A stretch of DNA of 40,684 nt from Candidatus Aminicenantota bacterium (GTDB lineage: Bacteria; Acidobacteriota; Aminicenantia; UBA2199), in assembly GCA_026393835.1 (NCBI GenBank), contig JAPKZK010000199.1:1-40684 (forward strand). The letters are read 5' to 3'. The notes beneath the pieces were generated by a model. It saw nothing but the letters and a program-made list of their open reading frames with translations, was not told the DNA's origin and searched no databases. A program made the translations under genes and the position numbers. Every line of letters begins with the position of its first letter. Position 1 is the stretch's first letter. Below, piece after piece: positions 26,001-32,708 of this stretch.

Positions 26001-28061
26001 ATGGACCGGTTTATCCGTCACTATATAAATTGCATAAGGGAGGTGGTAAAAAATCCGGCAATAAAATTGGCGGAGCCGGAAATAATGGATGAAGAAGAGA
26101 AACGGCGGCTCCTGGTTGATTTTAACGATACCGCCATGGATTATCCGTGGGGAAAGACCATTACCGGGTTGTTCGAGGAGCAAGTAGAGCGAACGCCGGA
26201 TCGCATCGCGGTTTTTGGCCATGCCCTTTCCTTCCCACCTGTCGGCCCCGTCAACCTGTCCTACAGCGCATTGAATGAGCAATCCGACCGGTTAGCCGGG
26301 TTGTTAATAGAAAAAGGCGTCCTGGCGGACAATATTGTCGGTATAATGATAGAACGTTCCATTGAAATGTTTATCGGTATATGGGGGATTTTGAAAGCCG
26401 GGGGCGCCTATTTGCCCATCGATCCCGATTATCCGCGGGAAAGAATCGATTATATGTTGGCCGACAGCAATGCAAAAATTATCGTAGGGAATAGGCATGC
26501 CTGTTCCGAAGAATTTAATTGTCAATTGTCAATTGTTAATTGTGAATTGTTAATGAATGTTCTCGAAGCACCCGTTCATCATTCATCATTCGATTTTCCA
26601 CGCAATCATCATTCAAATCAACTCGCTTATATTATCTTCACATCAGGATCCACCGGGAGGCCCAAAGGCGTCATGGTGCGGCATGATAATTTTGTAAATG
26701 CCGCTTTTGGTTGGATAAAAGAGTATCGCCTATCGACATTCGAGGTGAATTTACTTCAGATAGCCAGTTTTTCTTTTGATGTGTTTTCCGGCGATATGGC
26801 CAGGGCCTTATTATGCGGTGGGAAATTAGTAATCTGTCCCGGGGAAGTGCGAGGGGATTTTCCTACCCTTTATTCCCTGGTAAAAAATCACCGGATTACG
26901 CTTTTCGAAGCCACGCCTTCTTTGGTTATACCGTTTATGCAGTATGTTTACGAAAACCGGTTGGACCTCCGGTATTTACAGTTATTGATTATAGGTTCGG
27001 ATGTATGTCCACTGGCGGATTTTAAACAACTGGCGGCGCGTTCAATGGAAGGGAACCGGATGCGGGTGATCAATAGTTACGGGGTGACCGAAGCGACAAT
27101 CGACAGCAGTTATTATGAAGAGCGCCTGGAGAATATTCCTTTGAAAGGAAATGCGCCCATCGGGAAGCCGTTTCCAAACGCCGCGTTTTATATACTGGAT
27201 TCCGTGGGGAATTTAGCGCCGGAGGGAATTCCGGGGGAGCTCTATATCGGTGGCAGTGGAGTGACCCCGGGTTATTTAAACAACCCGGAATTAACCGCGG
27301 AAAAATTCATCCATTTTCATCATTCATCATTCGATCTTCCACGCATTCATCATTCAAAGTTATATTGTACCGGCGATCTGGCGCGGTGGCTCAGCGACGG
27401 TAATGTCGAATTCCTGGGACGGGTGGACTACCAGGTAAAAATAAGGGGGTTCAGGATCGAGTTGGAGGAAATAGAGCGCCGGGTGGCGGCCCACAAGGAT
27501 ATAAAAGAAACGGTTGTACTGGCTAATGATGATAGCAGTGGCAATAAATACCTCTGTGCTTATATCGTTCCAGTAGGGGATAGAAAGAATGAGCCGTTCT
27601 CCATACCTGATTTGAGAGACTATTTATTCGGGTTATTACCGGGTTATATGATTCCCTCTCATTTTATCGAGATTCCCGAAATCCCTTTGACTGCCAATGG
27701 GAAGGTCGATCGGAAAGCGTTGCTTGCATTAGAAACCGGGGAAGGGATTGCAACCGAATATGTTCCCCCTTCAAATGAAGTAGAAAGGAAATTGGCGGAT
27801 ATGTGGTCGGAAATTCTCATGAGAGACCGGGTCGGTATCCATGACAATTTCTTCGACCTGGGGGGACAATCGTTAAAGGCCATGCGGTTGATGGCGATGA
27901 TAAAGGAGATATTTGATGCAAAAATTCCATTGATCGTGTTTTTCCAGGTGGGAACTATTAAAGGAATCGCCGAATTGATATCCAGGGGGCGGGGCGGCGA
28001 GGATCAATCGCTCTCCAGCCTTAAATTTGAAAAGAAAAAGAGAAGAGAGCGGGAGGTATAA
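20085..28061 (+). CDS. Hybrid PKS-NRPS, KS-AT-KR-ACP-C-A-PCP (Orn-like A code)
   Basis: This 2658-residue protein extends the starter by one malonyl unit, reduces the ketone, then condenses the acyl chain with an amino acid. The KS is intact (TACSTG, Cys 182; HGTAT; NIGHL). AT: GHSIG Ser 655 and HAYH at 751-754, near the malonyl motif HAFH. The KR has GGLGGIG (about 1202) and an SSVNS...YCAAN active site (Tyr about 1361); DH and ER are absent, so a beta-hydroxy group is expected. ACP GGDSLK has its Ser at 1522. The C domain has HHIVSDG near 1704. In the A domain TSGSTGRPKG is near 2186. Its code DVGELISIDK matches the known ornithine code DVGEIGSIDK at eight of ten positions. PCP LGGQSLK has its Ser at 2596. 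The start is ATG 20085 with only a weak GGGAA upstream, after a 121-nt gap without features. Its A domain carries both heptad arrays. Its stop overlaps the next gene's ribosome region. Confidence 0.92.
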   Translation: MKEKKQRTGFEIAIVGMSGRFPGANNLHEFWDNLKHGVHSIRFFTEKELLEKSSIDPEMIKLPNFVKAKGIIENTEYFDAYFFGYSPLEAEVLDPQVRIFSEICWEALEDAGCDPSTYYGPIGVYAGGSASRSWEVLTVLTRKGDTLGQFTADILSDKDYLSAHISHKLDLKGPSMTLFTACSTGLVAVDLACRSLLTGQCDAALAGGVSAQSENANAGGYIYNEGMINSPDGYVRAFDAKAGGTVFSSGAGAVLLKRLESAIADRDSIYAVIKGFAVNNDGLEKSGFTAPSVDGQVGAVQAALHMAEIEPKSVTYIEAHGTATEIGDPIEVEALKTAFHTDKKQYCAIGSVKTNIGHLDVAAGIAGLIKVVLMLKHRQIPPSLHYEKPNPRIDFENSPFFVNTRLREWKHNEYPLRAGVSSFGVGGGNAHVVLEEWPGVEGSREGPGGTTFKSEERQEKDYQLILLSAKTGAALDKMTENLANYLTQNPDFHLADIAYTLKLGRKTFDHRKMLVCKDAPGAVSILQSSSVPEAGGGPFAQTHYTKEVKRAVFMFPGQGSQYVDMARDLYEKEPLFRREIDHCFEILRPITGHDFKKILYPSLEENESDRSHGSYKTYTIDQTEITQPVIFIIEYALAKLLMAWGVKPHAMIGHSIGEYTAACLSGVFSLADALTVVAWRGKLMQQMPEGSMLSVSLPQQQLVPSLTQELALAAVNGPSQCVVSGPHNAVEAFARQLEEKGRQCRKLHTSHAYHSPMMDPILKTFEMKVAQVQLNQPRIPFISNVTGQWINNRDAVDPAYWARHLRETVRFNDGLTELLKEKNSLFIEVGPGRTLSAFIKQHPGKQPEHTPFNLVRHPNEEIADEYYLTEKIGLIWLYGLPVDWLAYYGEEKRNRLHLPTYPFQRQRYWIEGNPAAMIREGRQGKPAAGKKSDISDWFYIPSWKKSVIAPGKDRKTGGERWLVFAGEGNFAAQLVKKLAVEQENHVTVVLAGKEFSKQGEGIDAVYTIDPGKESDYEALIKELEGTGDVPCRVVHLWNLSENENRRKSENIEKYLDLGFYSLLYLARALGNSGSVDSGNSDRPIEMTVLTDGMQQVWGEKVLYPEKAVALGPVMVIPREYPESPTIKCRCIDIIPQGQGEGNDGTGWLLERLIKELHSRVTDELIAYRGESRLVRTFAPAPLAPAESPTPRLRQGGVYLITGGLGGIGLELARLLARTVRAKLILTGRSPFPAREEWEKWLGRHDNQDGVCHKIHKIKELESLGAHVRVYSVDVTDAAGMRKVVQETIERFGTINGVIHAAGLPGGGVIRLKTREMADKILAPKVKGALALNTALQDARLDFFILCSSVNSVLSIFGQVDYCAANAFLDAFAFYKSTVDNIFTVSINWDTWGEIGMAVEAAKQFKSQDGSAGHWILPAEGVEAFTRILAQEMPLPQVVVSTLELAPRIRALNSAGISGLAESSPGSRPGDAAHSRYERPNVSSAYAAPTNETEQKLALIWQELLGIDQVGVNDDFFDLGGDSLKATLLVAKIKQAFNSGITVREIFNSPRIRDLSKYIEKSGTDNIAFDPLEAVEEKEFYTVSPAQKRLYILNEMEGISTAYNLPSFIETEGKPDIPRLEKIFQLLVQRHESLRTSFVMKTGGPVQIVHKYVDFHIEFIETNENKKNETIKQFIRPFDLSKPPLLRVAVIKLAEEEYILAFDIHHIVSDGTSCLILVRDLNAFYNEKPLPELKISYKDFSEWQNSELPKTRLKRQKEYWLDRLKGEIPTLNIYSDYPRPPVQSFEGERINFELDEVLTRELAQLMKETVTTLYMVLLAALYILLSRYSGREDIIVGSPVAARELVELENVIGLFINALPIRNYPVANKTFAEFLTEVKNNTIKAYDNQGYPFGELLEELGVTLDISRQPLYDVELIIQNMEVAGLEMEKGMIVANRYDAKGAQLDISLEATEGNEKIQLALIYCTKLFKRETMDRFIRHYINCIREVVKNPAIKLAEPEIMDEEEKRRLLVDFNDTAMDYPWGKTITGLFEEQVERTPDRIAVFGHALSFPPVGPVNLSYSALNEQSDRLAGLLIEKGVLADNIVGIMIERSIEMFIGIWGILKAGGAYLPIDPDYPRERIDYMLADSNAKIIVGNRHACSEEFNCQLSIVNCELLMNVLEAPVHHSSFDFPRNHHSNQLAYIIFTSGSTGRPKGVMVRHDNFVNAAFGWIKEYRLSTFEVNLLQIASFSFDVFSGDMARALLCGGKLVICPGEVRGDFPTLYSLVKNHRITLFEATPSLVIPFMQYVYENRLDLRYLQLLIIGSDVCPLADFKQLAARSMEGNRMRVINSYGVTEATIDSSYYEERLENIPLKGNAPIGKPFPNAAFYILDSVGNLAPEGIPGELYIGGSGVTPGYLNNPELTAEKFIHFHHSSFDLPRIHHSKLYCTGDLARWLSDGNVEFLGRVDYQVKIRGFRIELEEIERRVAAHKDIKETVVLANDDSSGNKYLCAYIVPVGDRKNEPFSIPDLRDYLFGLLPGYMIPSHFIEIPEIPLTANGKVDRKALLALETGEGIATEYVPPSNEVERKLADMWSEILMRDRVGIHDNFFDLGGQSLKAMRLMAMIKEIFDAKIPLIVFFQVGTIKGIAELISRGRGGEDQSLSSLKFEKKKRREREV
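21911..21939 (+). repeat. Palindromic repeat relic in the AT domain loop
   Basis: TAGGTCACATGGGTCCTATAAGACCTATA resembles the GGACCTATAGGTCC element of A domain 4. It encodes DRSHGSYKTYT in a loop that is variable between AT domains, before ITQPVIFIIEYALAK. The stem is imperfect. Confidence 0.55.
26514..26616 (+). repeat. In-gene heptad arrays before motif A3, A domain 5
   Basis: TTAATTG/TCAATTG units (26514-26558) are followed by CATCATT units with the CGATTTTCCACGCAAT interruption (26575-26616). The left half resembles A domain 9 and the right half is identical to A domain 3. Confidence 0.9.
27306..27358 (+). repeat. In-gene CATCATT-type array between A6 and A7, A domain 5
   Basis: Same sequence as 7368-7420, encoding HHSSFDLPRIHHS, although the pocket region just upstream is very different. 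Confidence 0.9.
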
Positions 28062-28062
28062 T

Positions 28063-31000
28063 GTGAGTTTTAATGCTTATGAAACATCATCCGCTCAAAA
28101 GCGGTTGTATATCATCGACAATTTGCTGGGCAACAGTTTACTGTACAATGAAAATCGCGTCTGGAATATCGAAGGGAAGTTGAATCCCACTCGTTTAAAA
28201 AAAATACTGGAACAACTCTCCCTGCGCCACGAAATTTTAAGAACCTGCTTTATAATGAAAGACGGCGAGGTCCTGCAAAAAGTGTACGATCGTATCGATG
28301 TCGATTTCACATATACGCAAAAGGAAACAGTCGATCCCACCCCACAGGATATCGAAGTCCTGATCGATCATTTTCTCAAACCGTATGATCTTGCCGACGC
28401 GCCGTTGTGGAAACTGGAGTTGGTGCAATGGCAGGGGAACCGGCAGTCGATATTAATGGATTTCCATCATATTATTGCCGACGGTATCTCGATGGATTTG
28501 TTTATGAGGGAGTTGGGGGCCTTTTACCTGGGGAAGGAATTACCGGAACCCGAGGTTCAATATGTGGATTTTACCATCTGGCAAAACGACATTTTTAAAA
28601 GTGAAAATATTCGCAAGCAGGAAGCCTACTGGTTGAAAGTATTTGAGGGAGATATACCAATACTGGAGTTGCCCACGGATTTTCCCAGGCCGCGGGAGGC
28701 GGATATTGCCGGGAGCAGCGTCGATTTTGAATTGGATGAGGACATTACCGCAGGGGTGAATCAACTGGCGGCCCGTTATAATACGTCATTGTATGTGGTA
28801 CTTTTAACCGTATTCGATATATTATTGGCAAAGTACACGAACCAGGAAGATATCGTCGTGGGGACCCCGGTTTCCGGGAGAAGTCACCGGGAATTTAAAA
28901 ATATTATCGGCATGTTTGTCAATACGCTGGCCATGAGAAACCGGCCGGAGTTTAGTAAAACATTTAACGAATTTTTAAGTGAAGTATCACGAAATGCATT
29001 TGCTGCCTTTGAAAACCAGGATTACCAATTCGAAATGCTGGTGGAAAAAGTAACTGCGGATAGGCAGATGAATCGCAATCCATTATTCGATGTTATGTTT
29101 GCCTTGCAAAACTTTTCCCAGGATATCGACCTCTCCGCCGGGGGTAACGAAGATATGCGAATCATACCTTATCATTATAAGCGGAGGGCCGCAAAATTCG
29201 ATTTGACTCTCCAGGCCTTTGAAGAGGGGCGTCATATTTTGTTCATGCTGGATTACCGGACCAGTTTATTTCGACCGGAGACCATCGCACGATTGATAAA
29301 ACATTTTCTTAATATTTTTCATGAGGTGACGGAGAACCCTGGATTATTGCTTTCCAACATCCAGGTCATTTCTGAGTCGGAGAGAGAACAATTGTTGTAT
29401 GTGTTTAACGATACAGCCGTGGAATTCCCGGTGGATAAAACCATCCCCCAATTATTCGAGGAACAGGTAAAAATGTCGCCGGATCACATTGCCCTTGTAG
29501 GGGCAGCCCCCCGTGGCTGCCCTGTCTGTTGCCCTGTCCAACTGACCTACCGGGAATTGGATGAAAATGCCGGTCGAATGGCGTGTGTGTTAAATGAAAA
29601 AGGCATCCGGGCGGATAATATTGTAGGTATAATTGCAGACCGTTCCATCGATACGATAAAAGGTATCCTGGGTATATTGAAATCCGGGGGGGCCTATTTA
29701 CCTATCGATCCGGATTACCCCCAGGAAAGAATCGATTATATGTTAAAAGACAGCGGGGCTAAATTGCTGGTTTCCACCGACAATTTAGCTAAAGAAGGTG
29801 AGAAGGTGAGAACCTGGGAAGGTGAGGTAATATTTTTAGAAGGGCTTCTCAAATTGCCACAAAGCGACTCTTACTCTCTCACCCTCTTACCTTCTTACCT
29901 TCAAAGCTCTTCAAATCTCGCTTATAACATCTACACTTCCGGCACCACAGGAAAACCCAAAGGCGCTCTCATCGACAATAAAAACCTGGTCAACTATGTT
30001 CGTTGGTTCAGGGAAGCAACCGGTTTAACAGGGAAAGACCGAACCGTTTTGACATCGTCATTCTGTTTTGACCTGGGCTATACCGTTATTTACCCATCAA
30101 TTTTAAGTGGCTGTCAATTTCATATAATCCCTAAAGAACTCTATATGTCCCCTGGGGATTTGCTTGCGTATATTATCCGTCATCGTATCACTTTTCTCAA
30201 AATGACGCCGTCGCTTTTCGGCGTCATTGTAGCGAGCGAGGAGTTCAGGAGAGAGAATTGTGGAGACTTGAGGTTGATAGTGCTGGGAGGAGAAAAGATC
30301 AAACCGGATGATGTAAATAGGGCGCATGAGGTAGGACCGCAAATAAAAATAATGAATCATTACGGGCCGACGGAAACCACCATCGGGTGTATCGCACAGG
30401 CAATCGATTTTGGAAAGTTCGGGGAGTATAAAAAGAGACCCACCATCGGGTATCCCATCGCCAATATAAAAATATTTATCCTGGATAAAACACTGGCGCT
30501 GACCCCGGTGGGAGTACCGGGCGAGTTGTGTGTTTCCGGCGCAGGTGTAGGACGGGGATATTTAAATCGACCGGAGTTAACGACAGAAAAATTTATCGAT
30601 TATCATCATTCATCATTCATCATTTATCATTCAAAGTTATATCGCACCGGCGATCTGGCGCGGTGGTTGGTTGACCCTGCGGCGCAGGGGGCCTATATAA
30701 TCGAATTCATGGGACGCATCGATCAGCAGGTAAAAATCCGGGGGTTCAGGATCGAAACCGGGGAAATAGAGAATCTATTGTTAAAACATGATAAGATAAA
30801 GGACGCAGTGGTATTGGCTAAAGAGGATGAAGAGGGAAATCGTTATATATGCGCTTATGTTGTCGGTACAGATGGGGCGGCGTTTGATAAAATGACATCC
30901 ATGGAACTGTCTAAAGGATTGAAAGAGTACTTATCCGGGATGCTGCCGGATTATATGATACCGTCGTTTTTTGTACTTCTGGAAACCATACCGGTCACTT

Positions 31001-32667
31001 CCCAGGGCAAAGTGGACAGGAAATCTTTACCGGAGCCTGGAAAAAGAAGTACGGCGGCATATACGGCCCCCAGGGATGCCATGGATGAAAAATTGGCGGA
31101 GATATGGGGGGAGGTATTGAACATAAGACGCAAAGACCAGGGGGATCGAGCTGAGGGTATTAGTATCGATGATAATTTTTTTGAATTGGGGGGCCATTCT
31201 TTAAGGGCTGCGGTATTAATAGCACGTATACACAAGGAACTGGAAGTTGTAGTAAAGATGGCGGATATATTCAAAATGCCCACCATAAGAGGGATTTCCG
31301 ATTATTTAAGAGGTGCTGTCAAGGATGTACTCATTCCCATTGAACCGGTGGAAAAAAAGAAATACTATCCATTGTCCCCGGCCCAGAACCGGTTGTATCT
31401 ATTACACCAAATAGACCCGGGGAGTACGGTTTACAATATCCCGCTTATGTTGCCGTTAGAAGGGAAGGTGGATATAGAGAAACTGGAGGTGGCTTCCCGT
31501 GGTTTGATCATCCGCCATGAGAGTTTGAGGACCTCTTTTCATATAATCGGGGACGAGCCGGTTCAGAGAATCCATGATGAGGTTGAATTTAAAATCGAAA
31601 TATTAGGGGCAGGGATTGATTTTTTTATTCGACCTTTCGATCTTTCTCATGCGCCTTTATGCCGGGTCGGATTGATAAAAGCACTAGAGAGTAAATATAT
31701 TTTAGTGGTGGATATGCATCACATTATCACTGACGGGATATCCCGCGATATATTGGCCAGGGAATTTACCGCCCTGTATGCGGGAGAAGAATTACCATTT
31801 TTACGCCTCCAGTACAAGGATTATGCCGAATGGGAAAATAGCGATACCAGAAAAGAAACCAGGAAGAAACAGGAAGCCTACTGGTTGAAAGAGTTTACTG
31901 GAGAGATCCCACTGCTCCGCCTGCCCATGGACCATGCCAGGCCGGAGGTATTCGGTTTCAGAGGAGATAAGTTTACTTTTATGATAAACCCAGGGGTAAC
32001 CGCTGAAATAAAAAAACTTGCCGGGCAAATGAAAGTGACGTTAATGATGTTTATGTTTTCAGTTTACAAGATACTGCTTTCAAAGTATTCCGGCCAGGAG
32101 GAATTTGTCGTGGGCACAGTCAGCGCCGGGCGCCGCCACGCAGACCTTGAAAATATTATCGGCTTTTTTGTCAATATGCTGGCCATAAAAACCAGGCCTG
32201 CGATGAACAAAACGTTCCGGGAATATTTAATGGAAGTAAAAGAAAAAGCGTTGAATGCCTATGAGAACCAGGATTATCCATTTGAAGAGTTGGTCGATAG
32301 ACTGGGTATCCGGCGGCAGCCGGGGAGACAACCGCTGGTTGATACTGTCTTTGCTTTCTACGAGGAGAATCGATCGGGGCCGCAGGAGTCACAGGCTCGC
32401 CAGGCGGCAGCCGGGGCCTCTCATTTTGATTTAATGATTTACATAACCGCGAGAAATGATTCCATGAGCGCGATATTTGAATTTTCCACCGATCTATTTA
32501 ATAAGTCTACTATCGAAGAATTTTCAAATTCCTACCGGGAGATATTGGCCCAGGTGGTTGAGAACCTCGATATCACGTTAAAAGAATTAAAAATTACTCT
32601 GCCACATCATTTGATGGCCGCAAGGTCTGCGTTTATCCGTGACGATGAGGACGCCTGGGAATGGTGA
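28063..32667 (+). CDS. NRPS, C-A-PCP-C (Asp-specific A domain)
   Basis: I chose GTG 28063 as start: GGGAGGT lies 5 nt upstream and it sits right behind the preceding TAA; ATG 28027 would overlap by 35 nt without a better site. The first C begins at once (SSAQKRLY; HHIIADG near residue 135). A domain: LTYRELD, TSGTTGKPKG (about 625) and NHYGPTETTIG (about 766). Its code DLTKVGHIGK is exactly the published Asp code. PCP LGGHSLR has its Ser at 1046. A second full C domain follows (SPAQNRLY; HHIITDG near 1219), and the protein ends without an A domain in SAFIRDDEDAWEW. That C reads as an ordinary C, not an epimerase. The next residue must be supplied by the following protein, so this is a split module. 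In-frame repeats occur at 29501, 29794-29902, 30602 and 30675. Confidence 0.92.
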   Translation: MSFNAYETSSAQKRLYIIDNLLGNSLLYNENRVWNIEGKLNPTRLKKILEQLSLRHEILRTCFIMKDGEVLQKVYDRIDVDFTYTQKETVDPTPQDIEVLIDHFLKPYDLADAPLWKLELVQWQGNRQSILMDFHHIIADGISMDLFMRELGAFYLGKELPEPEVQYVDFTIWQNDIFKSENIRKQEAYWLKVFEGDIPILELPTDFPRPREADIAGSSVDFELDEDITAGVNQLAARYNTSLYVVLLTVFDILLAKYTNQEDIVVGTPVSGRSHREFKNIIGMFVNTLAMRNRPEFSKTFNEFLSEVSRNAFAAFENQDYQFEMLVEKVTADRQMNRNPLFDVMFALQNFSQDIDLSAGGNEDMRIIPYHYKRRAAKFDLTLQAFEEGRHILFMLDYRTSLFRPETIARLIKHFLNIFHEVTENPGLLLSNIQVISESEREQLLYVFNDTAVEFPVDKTIPQLFEEQVKMSPDHIALVGAAPRGCPVCCPVQLTYRELDENAGRMACVLNEKGIRADNIVGIIADRSIDTIKGILGILKSGGAYLPIDPDYPQERIDYMLKDSGAKLLVSTDNLAKEGEKVRTWEGEVIFLEGLLKLPQSDSYSLTLLPSYLQSSSNLAYNIYTSGTTGKPKGALIDNKNLVNYVRWFREATGLTGKDRTVLTSSFCFDLGYTVIYPSILSGCQFHIIPKELYMSPGDLLAYIIRHRITFLKMTPSLFGVIVASEEFRRENCGDLRLIVLGGEKIKPDDVNRAHEVGPQIKIMNHYGPTETTIGCIAQAIDFGKFGEYKKRPTIGYPIANIKIFILDKTLALTPVGVPGELCVSGAGVGRGYLNRPELTTEKFIDYHHSSFIIYHSKLYRTGDLARWLVDPAAQGAYIIEFMGRIDQQVKIRGFRIETGEIENLLLKHDKIKDAVVLAKEDEEGNRYICAYVVGTDGAAFDKMTSMELSKGLKEYLSGMLPDYMIPSFFVLLETIPVTSQGKVDRKSLPEPGKRSTAAYTAPRDAMDEKLAEIWGEVLNIRRKDQGDRAEGISIDDNFFELGGHSLRAAVLIARIHKELEVVVKMADIFKMPTIRGISDYLRGAVKDVLIPIEPVEKKKYYPLSPAQNRLYLLHQIDPGSTVYNIPLMLPLEGKVDIEKLEVASRGLIIRHESLRTSFHIIGDEPVQRIHDEVEFKIEILGAGIDFFIRPFDLSHAPLCRVGLIKALESKYILVVDMHHIITDGISRDILAREFTALYAGEELPFLRLQYKDYAEWENSDTRKETRKKQEAYWLKEFTGEIPLLRLPMDHARPEVFGFRGDKFTFMINPGVTAEIKKLAGQMKVTLMMFMFSVYKILLSKYSGQEEFVVGTVSAGRRHADLENIIGFFVNMLAIKTRPAMNKTFREYLMEVKEKALNAYENQDYPFEELVDRLGIRRQPGRQPLVDTVFAFYEENRSGPQESQARQAAAGASHFDLMIYITARNDSMSAIFEFSTDLFNKSTIEEFSNSYREILAQVVENLDITLKELKITLPHHLMAARSAFIRDDEDAWEW
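29501..29522 (+). repeat. In-frame hairpin repeat near the N-terminus of A domain 6
   Basis: Arms GGGCAGCC / GGCTGCCC flank the same CCCCGT loop as at 2110 and 5150. Two arm base pairs differ from those copies and both are compensated. It encodes AAPRGCPV before QLTYREL. Confidence 0.85.
29794..29902 (+). repeat. Inverted GAAGGTGA / TTACCTTC short repeats before motif A3, A domain 6
   Basis: GAAGGTGAGAAGGTGAG (29794-29810) faces CTCTTACCTTCTTACCTT-type units (29875-29901), imperfect complements. They occupy the same A2-A3 spacer that holds heptads in other A domains. A weaker relative is seen at 37155-37200. Confidence 0.6.
30602..30634 (+). repeat. In-gene CATCATT array between A6 and A7, A domain 6
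   Basis: Nearly uninterrupted CATCATT units encode HHSSFIIYHS before KLYRTGDL. Confidence 0.85.
30675..30689 (+). repeat. GC palindrome in the A7-A8 linker, A domain 6
   Basis: CCCTGCG-G-CGCAGGG (7-bp perfect arms) encodes part of VDPAAQGAY, an insert before IEFMGR at the same linker as 1198 and 34706. Confidence 0.75.
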
Positions 32668-32708
32668 TGTAATTGCTATTGTTTATAGAATCCAGGAGGT
32701 AAACGACC

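Noticed and set aside
28027..28062. ATG 28027 as start of the Asp-module gene
   Set aside because: It overlaps the lysine/arginine-rich tail of the hybrid gene by 35 nt and lacks a better ribosome site than GTG 28063.
31360..32580. Epimerisation domain at the end of the 28063 protein
   Set aside because: The motifs (SPAQNRLY, HHIITDG, NMLAIKTRP) are those of an ordinary C domain and I see no E-type signature.
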